From Enterococcus termitis (GTDB lineage: Bacteria; Bacillota; Bacilli; Lactobacillales; Enterococcaceae), in contig NZ_MIJY01000034.1 in NCBI RefSeq assembly GCF_001730305.1, positions 248,001 to 312,000 of the forward strand: 64,000 nt of DNA, written 5' to 3'. This document shows, one piece after another, positions 52,407 to 62,112 of the stretch. The notes below the pieces were generated by a model. That model was not told where the DNA came from and did no database searches. It worked only from the letters and a program-made list of their open reading frames with translations. Every line of letters starts with the position of its first letter. Position 1 is the first letter of the stretch. The position numbers were made by a program, and so were the translations under genes.

Positions 52407-54687
52407 CTGAAACCTCCTTTTCTACCCCAAGTAGTTGCTCTAATCGTGAAAGACGCTTTTCTTGTTCCTCAACGATCGAGATCAACTCTTGATTGGTTAA
52501 AGTATTTAAGTTTATTTGCTTGTTTACATCAATTTTAAGATAAGCATCCTCTTCACTTTTTGTAGATAAAAACGGAGAATACTGTGCAATCATCCCGAAT
52601 TGGCGTTCTTTCGGTGGCTGAAGCTTGACATCTGTTGATCGATAATTCTGACGCCAATCGTAATCAACCATTTGAATTTTCTTTGTTTCCTTGATCCCAT
52701 TCACTGTTGTAGCCTCAATATTTTCTTTAAGCCTAATATCTGATTGATTGAGAATTGAGTAACCGTTCATATTTAAATTACTGTAAAAACCTAGTGGAAC
52801 ATTATTATAAACAGTAAAAGACGACGTTACGCCTGTATTTTTAAGATAAGCATTCGAGATTTCCCCTGAACCGCCAACATAGGAGCCACCCATTATTAAA
52901 TTTGAAATATGCGCACCTGCACTAGATACAGCAAATTTTCTTATGATATCTGTCGTCGAACCGCCTTCTTTAACACCTAAACTAGCGATATTACCTGTTT
53001 CTGCATAGATGTGTATTTCTTCTTTGCTTGTTGCCTTATCGCTTCCCCTTCCTAATCCTCCCAAAGGGGTGGAAGAGCTTTGTTTATTCATGCTGATTCC
53101 CCGTGAATCCAATGTCATTAAATTAATTCCATTGCTATCATTAACTTTGAAATCCGTAGGACTTAAAACTGAACGAATAATATTTCCATAATAATTCTTT
53201 ATAGTGCCATCTGCCAAAATAATACGGTTGTAACCATTACTACTGGTGATAATACTGCCGTCAATAGTCGTACCTGTGATGCTAACACCGATAATGCTTA
53301 TTGCCCTCAGAGTTCCCGTAGTCATACGATCTGCCACGATTGCGCCGTTATTAGTCATCGCTAAACCATAAGTTCCGTTATAGCCAGTAGAACTAAAGCC
53401 TAAGCCTCCGATATTCCAACGCCACACTTTTTTAGCTGTGTTGATGCTAGTCGTGTCTAAAATTAATAATTCTTGAGGATCAGCGATACTGGGATAGATA
53501 ACTACGTGCCCTTTACCTGGGTTTTTAATAATGTCTGAGGCTTCTTTTTGAGCTTTTTCTAACCAATCAACTTTATTAATAATCTCTTTTACATCAGGTT
53601 GAGAATCTATGATTACCTTAGCAAAACTGGACCTTGCCTCGCCTAATTCGATAGACTCATAACGATTCAAATGTACATTCCATACTGTTTTTACGATTTG
53701 CGCCTCGGTATTAATATCAAGTTCGTTGAAAGCTACTGTGACATAATCACATAAATCAACTTCTTCGAGAGTTCTTAAATCCCCACTAATAACTGAACTT
53801 GCTAAATCAACAAAACTTGCTTTAATACTTACTTTGGGCACACCGACTTTGTTATTCTTTATAAAATTTTTTACAAGAGTTCGCAGCTGATCTACGGTCT
53901 GTGGTTCCTTATCACTGAAATCTACCATCTGAATACGTCTTTGGGTATAATTCCCTACATAATCGCTGTCTAGATAGGTTTCAGGTAGTGTGATTATTTT
54001 TTCATCCTCACCATTGCCAATCCTGGCCCATCCATAAACAGAGGAATATGTATTTTCGATTGATTCCTCTTGAACGATATCCGTTAAATTTTTCCCATAA
54101 GCGATCACAACATTCTTCTCAGTTCCTGCACTAGCAAATAATTGCACTTGGTTATTATTGAATACATATTCCCCGCCGTAAGTATCTAAAATAGAACCTT
54201 CAACGCCACCAAGAACTTCCTGAGCATTTGCATATTTAGACGGATCCGCAAAGCTAATATTCCCTCTTGTGAGTATGTCACTATAGAAGGTAAATTCCCC
54301 TTTAGGCTCCATTTGGTTCTTCAAATAATTTAATGCTGTTTGGGCAGGGATATTTCCATATTCTGCACCTGTCTTGACAATCGTTCTCAATAGTTGATAT
54401 CTATAATGTTCACAATAGACTGATACAATTCCTTTAATTGGCTTAGATATACTCGCAATCTCTAGACGTTGATTCTGAGCTTGAATTGTAGGACCCGCAT
54501 CAGTAACAATCCATCGACCGATTTTCAGTTCTTTGAACATAGGTCCATTCACAGGATAATCAAATGTCAATTCATAGCTGCTATTTTTCCCTCTTGTAAC
54601 GAGAGGATTGATTGCATCGCTTAGGGGTCCTAAGCCGAGTGAACCCCAGTTATTGTTACTTTTATCATGTAAAATGAGTGTGCTCAT
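52396..54687 (-). CDS. Phage tail spike/endopeptidase with S74 chaperone domain
   Basis: About 763 aa from the ATG at 54685-54687, which overlaps the Dit gene stop by 4 bases and has GGAGG 11 bases upstream. The N-terminal half (about 1-370) is a Prophage_tail/Gp44-like hub domain. The middle is beta-structured, and the end carries an S74 intramolecular chaperone (SDIRLKENIEA, MVDYDW, RQFGMIAQ), which folds trimeric spikes and cuts itself off. A final coiled coil (EEQEKRLSRLEQLLG) follows. Confidence 0.87.
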   Translation of the reverse strand: MSTLILHDKSNNNWGSLGLGPLSDAINPLVTRGKNSSYELTFDYPVNGPMFKELKIGRWIVTDAGPTIQAQNQRLEIASISKPIKGIVSVYCEHYRYQLLRTIVKTGAEYGNIPAQTALNYLKNQMEPKGEFTFYSDILTRGNISFADPSKYANAQEVLGGVEGSILDTYGGEYVFNNNQVQLFASAGTEKNVVIAYGKNLTDIVQEESIENTYSSVYGWARIGNGEDEKIITLPETYLDSDYVGNYTQRRIQMVDFSDKEPQTVDQLRTLVKNFIKNNKVGVPKVSIKASFVDLASSVISGDLRTLEEVDLCDYVTVAFNELDINTEAQIVKTVWNVHLNRYESIELGEARSSFAKVIIDSQPDVKEIINKVDWLEKAQKEASDIIKNPGKGHVVIYPSIADPQELLILDTTSINTAKKVWRWNIGGLGFSSTGYNGTYGLAMTNNGAIVADRMTTGTLRAISIIGVSITGTTIDGSIITSSNGYNRIILADGTIKNYYGNIIRSVLSPTDFKVNDSNGINLMTLDSRGISMNKQSSSTPLGGLGRGSDKATSKEEIHIYAETGNIASLGVKEGGSTTDIIRKFAVSSAGAHISNLIMGGSYVGGSGEISNAYLKNTGVTSSFTVYNNVPLGFYSNLNMNGYSILNQSDIRLKENIEATTVNGIKETKKIQMVDYDWRQNYRSTDVKLQPPKERQFGMIAQYSPFLSTKSEEDAYLKIDVNKQINLNTLTNQELISIVEEQEKRLSRLEQLLGVEKEVSDGV

Positions 54688-55445
54688 ACGGCTAAATTCC
54701 TCCATCGTGGTTTTATTTTAAATTGATTCAAATTGGTATAGCTAATTTCATTCCTCCCAGGCTCCAATACGATAGGATCATATTTTCCGTTTGCCATGAA
54801 ACACTGTTTCGATACATTTACACCACCTGCTTTATAAGCTATGCCGTTCTCGCTATCAATGGTGATGATTCCAGTTCCTGCTTCCTTGGCTATTCTGAAT
54901 TGACGGCCGTTTATATAAATATTACTGTCAACTGATGCTGTGGTTTTATTGAAGCTGATAAGAGGAAAACTAGAAAAGTTCTCAGGGTTTGTGATCCCTT
55001 CGCCACTTTTTACGTCTCGCTCATCTTCACCGTCTTTTCTAAAAACAAAAGGTTGGCATTTGAAAGAGAAATCAATATCGAGCCGATCTCTTCGTTCATC
55101 CTTCGCACTAGCACCGCTGTAGCCTAAAGCCTTATAAAAATATTCAGGATATTCACTGAATTCCAAAGGGCTATACCCTCGTTCTAAATAAAGCCACCCA
55201 GCAATATCTCGCAACTGGGCAGCAATGGTTCGATCACGCTCTTTATATATACGAACAGGAAATACCTTCTCAAAATCCTCGAACCTGTTACGGTCGTAAA
55301 TAATAGATGAGCTTCTGCCATCTACTGATTGAAGTTCAAGTGCTGCCTGAGGGACAACAAAAGACATTTCATTTCTAATCCTCATACTAAACTCATTAGA
55401 CTTACGTCCTCTAAATTGAAAGTATGGATAATCTAATAAATTCAT
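54684..55445 (-). CDS. Distal tail protein (Dit)
   Basis: A 253-aa tail-tip protein of the SPP1 gp19.1/Dit family: opening YPYFQFRGRKSNEFSMRI, the mid-region RDIAGWLYLERGYSPLEFSEYPEYFYKA, and a beta-rich C-terminus. It links tube and baseplate. The start overlaps the tape-measure stop by 4 bases. Confidence 0.9.
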   Translation of the reverse strand: MNLLDYPYFQFRGRKSNEFSMRIRNEMSFVVPQAALELQSVDGRSSSIIYDRNRFEDFEKVFPVRIYKERDRTIAAQLRDIAGWLYLERGYSPLEFSEYPEYFYKALGYSGASAKDERRDRLDIDFSFKCQPFVFRKDGEDERDVKSGEGITNPENFSSFPLISFNKTTASVDSNIYINGRQFRIAKEAGTGIITIDSENGIAYKAGGVNVSKQCFMANGKYDPIVLEPGRNEISYTNLNQFKIKPRWRNLAV

Positions 55446-58400
55446 GTTAAGCTCCCCCTCATTTCTCTTTCTGTTAAAAGTGCCAACTGTTTGGACGTTT
55501 CTTCAATTCCTCGATCACTGCTGAGATCGGCATGCTCTATGTTAATTGAAATAGTAGGTGCCTGATATCCACTAGAGGTGTCTCTAGATTTTATTATTTC
55601 AGTATGTTTGCTTTCACTGAAACGCGGAATATTTAATGCAGCTTCAGGAGTTATTCTGCCTGATAATAGATTGCTTAACTTATCGATCGCCGATAAAGCG
55701 ACTCCTGTGTCTTTTTCAATACCTTCAGCCACACCTTGAGGCAAGAATCTACCAACCTCATCTCTCATGACTCTCGAAGGAGAATTAATGTCTAATGCAG
55801 ATTTCATGGTATTTGTAATGCTATTAGCTACAGAACGAGCCGCATCCAAAGCTGCACCTGATCCAGAATAAATCCCGTTGGCTAAGCCCATCATTGCATA
55901 TTGCCCAATACTCACCATATGATCAGAAAGTCCGTTAGTGCTTTGAATGATTTGTTCTACAAGTGTATGAACTGCTTGAATGGCTGCTGCAGATTGACCT
56001 TCAATACCATTTGATAAACCCTGAGTGACATTTTCACCAATTTCATGAAACACTTTAGAAGGGGAATGAGTATCAAGCTTAGTTTTAGCTCCTTTTATGA
56101 GGTCATCCGTCATCTCTGTTACTGATTTTATAGGCTGCTCTTTCCCATCAGTTACCCCTTTTTCTAGTCCTTGTGGGATAGAAAGACCTATATCCTTGAA
56201 ATTAGAATTCTGTAGTTCTGTTCTCACAGCAGCTTCACTTTGAGTAATTATCCCTTTCATTGATTCATTAAGAGCGTTTCGAGCATTTTCTACACCTGAA
56301 GAAACGTTATCAACTGCATTTTTACCTACTTCACTGAAATTAGCTTCTGCAACTTGACTAGATAGAGTTTCTTTTTGTGTCGGTATTATTGAAGCGATTT
56401 CTTCATTTACGCCGTGTTTACCAAGTTGTAGCCCTTCTCTCATAGCGTTTAGTGAGGTTTCTCCTGATTGCCTATAGACTTCATTCAATTCCTGCAATTT
56501 TATATCTGATGAATTTACAAGTTCCGCTGCTTGGGCAGCTCCCTCAGGACCCATCTTTCTCAACTGTTCTAAAAGCCCTTGATCTATCCCTCTTTCAGCT
56601 AGGATTGCTATATTTTCGCTCCACTGAGAAACAGCTTCTTGATTCTTTTGAAGATTAGCTATCATTTGATCAGTTGAGATTGCTTGTTTTTGGTCGATTG
56701 CATCAAAAACATTCCCTACTTTTTCTTCTAGAGATTGGTACTCGGCTCTCAGAGCATCCATGACTTCCTTATTTTTTCCCTGCAAGGCGTCATATGAAAC
56801 TGTTTGTTGTAAAACACTGCCCTCCGTCGCTGCTGCCGCACGCTGTAAAGAGCTTTCCGCATCATCGGCCGTCTTTATAATCTCAGCTTGCAAAGAACTT
56901 TGGGCATCTAAAAGTTTTTGTTCTTCTTCATTCATCTGTGATATGTTTTCTTTTGCATCTTTGATGCTTCCACTCGACTGCTTCAACGTCTCGTTCCAGC
57001 GCTCTCTTGCAATATTGATTTCCATCAACTTAGCTTCATTGTCGTTACGTTGTTTCAGCATTTCATTGATACGCTCTTGTGCGCTGGAAGCTTCGTCTAA
57101 GGCATGAAAAGCATCAATTTGCTGTTGGATTTTTTCTGGCTGTTCAGCAAGAATATTATTCTGTTCATCATAGACAAGATTAAGGTCCCCTAATTTACCA
57201 TTAAGAACTTCAAGTATCTCTGTCATACGTTTTTTCTCGGAGTTACTAAGCTTCTCTTTATTTGAAAGCATGTCCATCTCTTCAATTAAAGCCGTGTAGT
57301 TTGCTTTAGTTTCAGCTAATTTGTCGATTTCGCCTTTTCTTGAGATAGCTGCATCTTCATTTTTTTTAGCCATTTCATCGGTGGTCTTGATTAGTTCTTC
57401 TTGCTCACCCCGTAAAGCTTTGACTTCTTCTGATTCCTTGTTGAACCATTTCCAAAGATTCACTGTAACCGCAACTAATGAACCTATGATAGCCACAGCC
57501 CAACCGATAGGACCAAGTAAGAATTGGATAGCTGCTGAAAGAGCTGTAGTTGCTGCGGCAGCCAAACTAGTAGTTCCTGTTAGCACACCCATTATTGTAT
57601 TTTGGACAACCAGCAACGCTGTTTTAGCTGCAATCAAAACGTTATTCGCTTTGGTTGCTACAGACTGTAAAAGCTGCTCTCTAGCTAACGAACTAGTTGC
57701 TAAAGCAGCCAATTCTGTAGCTACAATATACAATCTGATAAAGGCTTCGGTATTACTAAAATAGGTACCTACTTCTTTTACAATCTTCAAAGCTACAAAC
57801 GTAGCCACAAAGCTTGTGATAGTTGGAATCAGAGGTTTTATGGCATTTCCTAAACTAGATAAAACTGTAACGAAAGCGGCGACTATCGGCGTTGAACTCT
57901 TGATGACCGTTGTAATTGATTTAAACGTTGCATTTACTAAAACCTTCATGCTATCGAGGTTTTGAGCGATATTTTTACCCGTAGTAGCTTTTGATAAATC
58001 ATTTAAAGCTTCAATGATATTCGCAATCCCTTTAGCAGCCGCATTTTTTAAGTTGCCAAATGAAGTTGCGATCCCCTCACTGTTAACTTTTGCAAGTTTA
58101 GCGAGTTCGCCTGTTCCTGTACCTAGTTCTATTAATTGATCTTGAAATTGATCGAAGGTGACTTTTCCTTCTTTTAAGGCTGCGTATAAATCGACCTGAG
58201 CAGTTCGCCCTAGAAACCCCATAGCCTCGGCTGTTTTTTGTAATCCGATAGGCATTGTCTCCTGCAAGGTTCTCCAACTCTGCATATCAACTTTACCCGT
58301 TGATAACATTTGAATATACTGTTCCATCCCCCGTGAAGCATCATCAGTAGAAGCCCCACTAGCAAGCATAGCGTTGTTTAGCGCTAACGTTGCATCAGTA

Positions 58401-58780
58401 GATTTATCAAGATTCCCTGTTACAGAAGTCATCCTCTGAGCCGTTGCTACTACGTCATCTAGTTTGGTTGGTAGCCCGTCGATTCCATCAGATAACTTAT
58501 TCACGTTTCTGCTAGATTCATCTGCACTGAAGCCTAAAGCATCCATAACCTTAGGGAATTTTTGCATCGTATCAAAACGACTTATGGCGGCATCCAGTGA
58601 ATTTTTAAGAACATCAAATGCTACAGAAGCGATTTTGACTAGCCCAATGGAAGTGACAAGGTCTTTAATACCACCTGAAGCTTTTGTACTGTTGCCGCCT
58701 AATTTGTCTAGTTGATCATTAAGGATTGTTACACCTTTGCCGTCAACATCGACAGAAATAACGATACTTCCATCAGCCAT
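55442..58780 (-). CDS. Tail tape measure protein
   Basis: About 1112 aa from the ATG at 58778-58780 (GGTGAGG just upstream; 8-base overlap with the upstream gene). The N-terminal tape_meas_nterm motif FDTMQKFPKVMDALGFSADE...LDDVVATAQRM is clear (about 70-110). Hydrophobic helices at about 285-350 and 385-450 and long coiled coils (about 460-680) follow. Two or more SPSKVFHEIGENVTQGLSNG-like repeats (about 915-1040) complete it. Its length sets tail length. Confidence 0.93.
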   Translation of the reverse strand: MADGSIVISVDVDGKGVTILNDQLDKLGGNSTKASGGIKDLVTSIGLVKIASVAFDVLKNSLDAAISRFDTMQKFPKVMDALGFSADESSRNVNKLSDGIDGLPTKLDDVVATAQRMTSVTGNLDKSTDATLALNNAMLASGASTDDASRGMEQYIQMLSTGKVDMQSWRTLQETMPIGLQKTAEAMGFLGRTAQVDLYAALKEGKVTFDQFQDQLIELGTGTGELAKLAKVNSEGIATSFGNLKNAAAKGIANIIEALNDLSKATTGKNIAQNLDSMKVLVNATFKSITTVIKSSTPIVAAFVTVLSSLGNAIKPLIPTITSFVATFVALKIVKEVGTYFSNTEAFIRLYIVATELAALATSSLAREQLLQSVATKANNVLIAAKTALLVVQNTIMGVLTGTTSLAAAATTALSAAIQFLLGPIGWAVAIIGSLVAVTVNLWKWFNKESEEVKALRGEQEELIKTTDEMAKKNEDAAISRKGEIDKLAETKANYTALIEEMDMLSNKEKLSNSEKKRMTEILEVLNGKLGDLNLVYDEQNNILAEQPEKIQQQIDAFHALDEASSAQERINEMLKQRNDNEAKLMEINIARERWNETLKQSSGSIKDAKENISQMNEEEQKLLDAQSSLQAEIIKTADDAESSLQRAAAATEGSVLQQTVSYDALQGKNKEVMDALRAEYQSLEEKVGNVFDAIDQKQAISTDQMIANLQKNQEAVSQWSENIAILAERGIDQGLLEQLRKMGPEGAAQAAELVNSSDIKLQELNEVYRQSGETSLNAMREGLQLGKHGVNEEIASIIPTQKETLSSQVAEANFSEVGKNAVDNVSSGVENARNALNESMKGIITQSEAAVRTELQNSNFKDIGLSIPQGLEKGVTDGKEQPIKSVTEMTDDLIKGAKTKLDTHSPSKVFHEIGENVTQGLSNGIEGQSAAAIQAVHTLVEQIIQSTNGLSDHMVSIGQYAMMGLANGIYSGSGAALDAARSVANSITNTMKSALDINSPSRVMRDEVGRFLPQGVAEGIEKDTGVALSAIDKLSNLLSGRITPEAALNIPRFSESKHTEIIKSRDTSSGYQAPTISINIEHADLSSDRGIEETSKQLALLTEREMRGSLT

Positions 58781-59342
58781 GTTCCTCACCATCCTCTAAT
58801 TCTGTGCCTGGTAAAGCATATTTTTTTTGTAGCCGTCTCATTTCTGAAATATGTTCTTGTGAATCACCTTTAGAGGGCGACCACTGTCGGATATTGATTA
58901 TTTTTGACATGACACTCTCGTCAGGTAAAGCTTCTAGAAGAGCTTGAAACTCAGTCCAGGATAATTTACCCTGCTGCTCAAAAAGATTGATCCCTAACAC
59001 AAAAAAAGACGCATAAATGAATTTTGCGTCTAACTCAATATCTATGACTCTCTCTTCCTGATTCGGCATAGGGTTGCCTAAAATATCAACCTCTATAAAT
59101 TGCTGCTCACTTGAATGAATATGATTCTCCAAGATGAAAGTAAACAGCTCCGACTGTTCAGTGAAGGAAAGTTCATTTTCTCCGATTAGTAGCTCACAGC
59201 AAGAGTCTACTTTTTCAAAATTTTCTAGAGTTTCATCTTTCAAGATTTCAAAAACATCTAAGACGTTATCAAACGAAAGATCAAGCGGAAAAGTCACGCC
59301 GTTAAATTCAATATCAGAAACTAAAGGATCATTTAATTTCAT
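58773..59342 (-). CDS. Phage Gp15-family tail assembly protein
   Basis: A 189-aa protein matching bacteriophage Gp15 (IEFNGVTFPLDLSFDNVLDVFEILKDE; IDAKFIYASFFVLGINLFEQQGKLSWTEFQALL). Its position just before the tape measure is that of the second tail chaperone. It is in the same frame as the preceding gene and separated from it only by one TAG and three codons. Confidence 0.85.
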   Translation of the reverse strand: MKLNDPLVSDIEFNGVTFPLDLSFDNVLDVFEILKDETLENFEKVDSCCELLIGENELSFTEQSELFTFILENHIHSSEQQFIEVDILGNPMPNQEERVIDIELDAKFIYASFFVLGINLFEQQGKLSWTEFQALLEALPDESVMSKIINIRQWSPSKGDSQEHISEMRRLQKKYALPGTELEDGEEHG

Positions 59343-59351
59343 AACGAATCC

Positions 59352-59795
59352 CTACTGTTTTTTCTTTTTCATTTTTTTCTTCAACAAGTCCGCTTTTTTC
59401 TTATTGTATTTATCCGACCTTTTGGCTGTTTCTTCTGATATTCTTTCGGCGATTGCAAACATGATTGTGTCAAGCTGTTCAGCTAAAACATCCGTATGAG
59501 GAAAGACTTCATAAATTTTATCGAAAGCGCCGTCTCCTAGTGCGGCATCGTATTGAATACGAGTAAGTTCTTTCGTAAGCTCAACAGCTAACTCAAGTTC
59601 TTTTTGATTTGCTTTTTCTAAATTTTCAATGGTGTTTAACTGCTTACTTAAATCTTCAATTTTTTTGTCAATTTCTTCTTGAAGACCAAAAAAGCGTTGT
59701 AAGTCTTCAATTGATGTGCCGATAAAAAATTCAACTGGTCCAACATTGACTGGGAACCCCTCTCGTTTCAACTCAAAATCTAAACTTTTTGACAT
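59352..59795 (-). CDS. Tail assembly chaperone-like protein
   Basis: About 147 aa from the ATG at 59793-59795 (GGAGG 9 bases upstream). It is a helical protein with a central coiled coil (about 30-80) and a lysine-rich end (KKKADLLKKKMKKKKQ). It lies between tail tube and tape measure, where chaperone G-type proteins sit. No domain match beyond position. Confidence 0.7.
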   Translation of the reverse strand: MSKSLDFELKREGFPVNVGPVEFFIGTSIEDLQRFFGLQEEIDKKIEDLSKQLNTIENLEKANQKELELAVELTKELTRIQYDAALGDGAFDKIYEVFPHTDVLAEQLDTIMFAIAERISEETAKRSDKYNKKKADLLKKKMKKKKQ

Positions 59796-59814
59796 TTCCA
59801 TTTCCCTCCAAAAA

Positions 59815-59842
59815 GGGCAAGAACCTATAATAGTTCTTGCCC
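59815..59842 (-). terminator. Terminator after the major tail gene
   Basis: A perfect 10-bp stem (GGGCAAGAAC with complement) around eight bases, followed on the minus strand by TTTTTGG. Terminators here raise tail-tube output relative to later genes. Confidence 0.85.
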
Positions 59843-59864
59843 ATCAATTAGTATTCTTAGTGCT

Positions 59865-60329
59865 TTATTCGCCGCTGGGAGGTGCAGGCGTCACCTCTGG
59901 TTTTTTAATATAAGCGATTCTACCACTCAAGATTTCTTTTGCAGTCGCATCGCCACCCCCCGCCTTCGGATCAAAGATTTTGGCTAATCCAACCACTACC
60001 GAGCCATCTGTTTCTTCGATACGGTGCCACAATTTACGACCGTCATCATTTGCTCGTCGAGCATTTGCCACGATTTGATGTGCAGGGTCCTCCGCATCAT
60101 ATTGACCTTCAAAAGTCCATACTTCAGTACGGCCTAATAAAGATTCTTCCGCATTTCCGTCTTCTGAATCATAAAAAACAGATGCATCCGTTTCGTCTGA
60201 ACTATCGTCAGTAATATTACTGATTCGATTGGCTAAGCGGTGAAAATCTGCTTCCTTTGGGGCGGTGTCACTACCTACCACATAGGGTGCTAAATAATGT
60301 TTTCTGATAAAATTTCCTTTTGTTGACAT
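59865..60329 (-). CDS. Major tail (tube) protein
   Basis: A 154-aa protein (STKGNFIRKHYLAPYVV...EVWTFEGQYDAEDPAHQIVANAR...KEILSGRIAYIKKPEVTPAPPSGE) with the size and position of siphophage tail-tube proteins, followed by a strong terminator. Polymerises into the tail tube. Confidence 0.82.
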   Translation of the reverse strand: MSTKGNFIRKHYLAPYVVGSDTAPKEADFHRLANRISNITDDSSDETDASVFYDSEDGNAEESLLGRTEVWTFEGQYDAEDPAHQIVANARRANDDGRKLWHRIEETDGSVVVGLAKIFDPKAGGGDATAKEILSGRIAYIKKPEVTPAPPSGE

Positions 60330-60728
60330 TTAGTTTTCCTCCTTGAATGTTGTTAGGCTTACTTGAAAATCTAATAAAAAAATGAACCAGTTCTGCTCAT
60401 TCGCTTCGTTGATAAACGGCTTACTGGTAACTCTTAAACTATTAAACTCAAATGATTGGTCTTGGCTTTCAATCGTTTCTATCCGTTCTATATAATCGGA
60501 AATAAGCCACAACGTTTGTTCTATTTTGTTGCCATCGTTTGACCTCATTGCTAATTCATAATTAAGCAATTCATCTTTGGTCCCGTCATAATACTCTCTA
60601 CTGACTTGCCCACCAGGTAGGGGATAAATGACTAAACTTTCATCAGTGGTCAGATATCCTTTTCTTAGTTGTATCGGCATATTCGGAATTGAATTGATTT
60701 TATTTTTTAATTGATCGATAAAGTCCAT
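60330..60728 (-). CDS. Minor capsid/tail-terminator protein (Minor_capsid_3-like)
   Basis: A 132-aa protein (DFIDQLKNKINSIPN...; ESQDQSFEFNSLRVTSKPF) fitting the minor capsid family next to the tail tube, probably the tail terminator. One-base overlap with the upstream gene. Confidence 0.75.
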   Translation of the reverse strand: MDFIDQLKNKINSIPNMPIQLRKGYLTTDESLVIYPLPGGQVSREYYDGTKDELLNYELAMRSNDGNKIEQTLWLISDYIERIETIESQDQSFEFNSLRVTSKPFINEANEQNWFIFLLDFQVSLTTFKEEN

Positions 60729-61075
60729 TAGTTAAAACCCGCCCCTTTCATAAAGCTTCGTTTCCAAGCAGGGAGGTAAAGTGATTTAGCTTTCAAATCC
60801 CATCTCTTGCCTGTGCCTGGTGTAGAATACTTTCTGAAAACAGCTTTTCCGTTTGTCCCATAATACTGAGCTTTAGCATATGGTGTATCATAAATAACTT
60901 CGGTATTATCACCTGAGAGGTGTGCTGTTTGCCTCAAAATTCCGCCCCCTGATTGCATCGGGACGAACTGGTTCATATCAGCGATCATTTGATTACCTAA
61001 AGCGTATCGACCTCTATCGAAAGCTTGTGCGCTAGTTTTAGCTTTTACGCCTTTCAAATCTATTTTGATTCCCAT
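60728..61075 (-). CDS. Minor capsid protein (Minor_capsid_2/HK97 gp10-like)
   Basis: A 115-aa protein with FVPMQSGGGILRQTAHLSGD and YDTPYAKAQYYGTNGKA, the pattern of head-tail completion proteins of the gp10 type. One-base overlaps on both sides show tight coupling. Confidence 0.8.
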   Translation of the reverse strand: MGIKIDLKGVKAKTSAQAFDRGRYALGNQMIADMNQFVPMQSGGGILRQTAHLSGDNTEVIYDTPYAKAQYYGTNGKAVFRKYSTPGTGKRWDLKAKSLYLPAWKRSFMKGAGFN

Positions 61076-61416
61076 TAGATCACCCCGATTTCATAGGAAT
61101 ATATCTGATCTACATAAGGCTCTTTAAAAACAGCAGCACTGACAACGGTGTGCTCTCTTCCGTCAAAGATAAGCATGTCTTGCTCCTTAAATTCGGGTAA
61201 AGGTGTTGTCAATCCTACGTAGCAAAAGACAGTTGCATTGAACAGTATCTGTTTTCCTTGTGAACCGAAAGTATATTTAGGAGTTCGATCTATACGAACC
61301 GATTTCACCTTTATGCTTTCACCATATCGAGGTTTGTTATAATCCCCTTCGCCTAAAAATTCGCGATAATCAAATTCTTCTATGAGTGTTTCCTTAGGTG
61401 GTTTTTGAATCAACAT
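61075..61416 (-). CDS. Minor capsid protein (Minor_capsid_1-like head-tail stopper)
   Basis: A 113-aa protein (LIQKPPKETLIEEFDYREF...LPEFKEQDMLIFDGREHTVVSA) of the size and site of head-tail stopper proteins. Overlaps the upstream gene by 7 bases. Confidence 0.75.
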   Translation of the reverse strand: MLIQKPPKETLIEEFDYREFLGEGDYNKPRYGESIKVKSVRIDRTPKYTFGSQGKQILFNATVFCYVGLTTPLPEFKEQDMLIFDGREHTVVSAAVFKEPYVDQIYSYEIGVI

Positions 61417-61814
61417 GACGGAACACCTCGATATAATAGACCAGTGCCTTCTAAGTAAAGGTAGACATCTTCAGCTACTAAGGATTTACTCTCATTAGAG
61501 CCTCCTGCATTGTAACGACTAACATTGGAGACAGTTGTCGAACCAATTGTAAACATTTGAGGCTGACTATTTAGATTTTCAAACGTGTCAGCGTTGAGAT
61601 CACCAAAGTAAATAATTTGAGCACATAATGCTTTTTTGAATTTATTTACTCGGAATGTAACTTCGTCTGTTTTAATATCATTAAACTGATAAAAGTCCTG
61701 TGTTTCGTGATCAAGGACCGCTTCAGCTTTTATCAGATATTTCTCAAATAATTCTTTGAAATCCTCAGTCTTACCTGTTAATTCCTGAAATTCGGAAAAT
61801 TCAAGGTAGCTCAT
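61410..61814 (-). CDS. Head-tail connector-like protein
   Basis: A 134-aa protein (YLEFSEFQELTGKTEDFKELFEKYLIKAEAVLDHETQDFY) with the helical pattern of adaptor proteins that sit below the portal. The end contains the MFTIGSTTVSNVSRYNAGG and LYRGVPSC segments. Assigned mainly by position after the capsid gene. Confidence 0.7.
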   Translation of the reverse strand: MSYLEFSEFQELTGKTEDFKELFEKYLIKAEAVLDHETQDFYQFNDIKTDEVTFRVNKFKKALCAQIIYFGDLNADTFENLNSQPQMFTIGSTTVSNVSRYNAGGSNESKSLVAEDVYLYLEGTGLLYRGVPSC

Positions 61815-61831
61815 AAACTCCCTCCTTTAAT

Positions 61832-61857
61832 AAAAAAGGGAGAAGCTTATGCTCCCC
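61832..61857 (-). terminator. Terminator after the capsid/Ig-like genes
   Basis: GGGGAGC-ATAA-GCTTCTCCC forms a hairpin followed on the minus strand by TTTTTTATT. It overlaps the end of the Ig-like frame. Confidence 0.75.
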
Positions 61858-62101
61858 CACTTTTTTCTGTAATTGTCACATCACAGTCGGCAGTTAAGCC
61901 ATTTGATGTTGTGACAATAATCTTGGCATTTCCTGTTTTAATGCCAGTTACTTTCCCCTGCTTTGGTGTTACTGTAGCGATTGACTCATCGCTTGAACTG
62001 AATGAAATTGTTTTATCTTCAGCGTTTTGAGGTTCAACTACAGCAGTCAAAATTTCATCAGCCCCTGTTTCAAGAGTTAAGGATGTTTTATTCAAACTCA
62101 C
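61847..62101 (-). CDS. Ig-like (BIG_2) domain, probably a -1 frameshift extension of the capsid
   Basis: An 84-codon frame encoding one complete bacterial Ig-like domain (TSLTLETGADEILTAVVEPQ...ISFSSSDESIATVTPKQGKVTGIKTG...). Its only start is a GTG at 62099-62101 with a fair GGAG very close. The frame is open upstream to the capsid's end, adding SVAPTG, the usual lead into such domains ([12 protein letters not shown]). It is therefore most likely made fused to some capsid copies by frameshifting, as known for other siphophages. These domains decorate virions and may bind sugars. Confidence 0.85.
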   Translation of the reverse strand: MSLNKTSLTLETGADEILTAVVEPQNAEDKTISFSSSDESIATVTPKQGKVTGIKTGNAKIIVTTSNGLTADCDVTITEKSGGA

Positions 62102-62112
62102 TCCTGTTGGGG

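Noticed and set aside
57321-57764. 147-residue plus-strand frame
   Set aside because: Antisense shadow of the tape measure gene; composition and lack of a ribosome site argue against coding.
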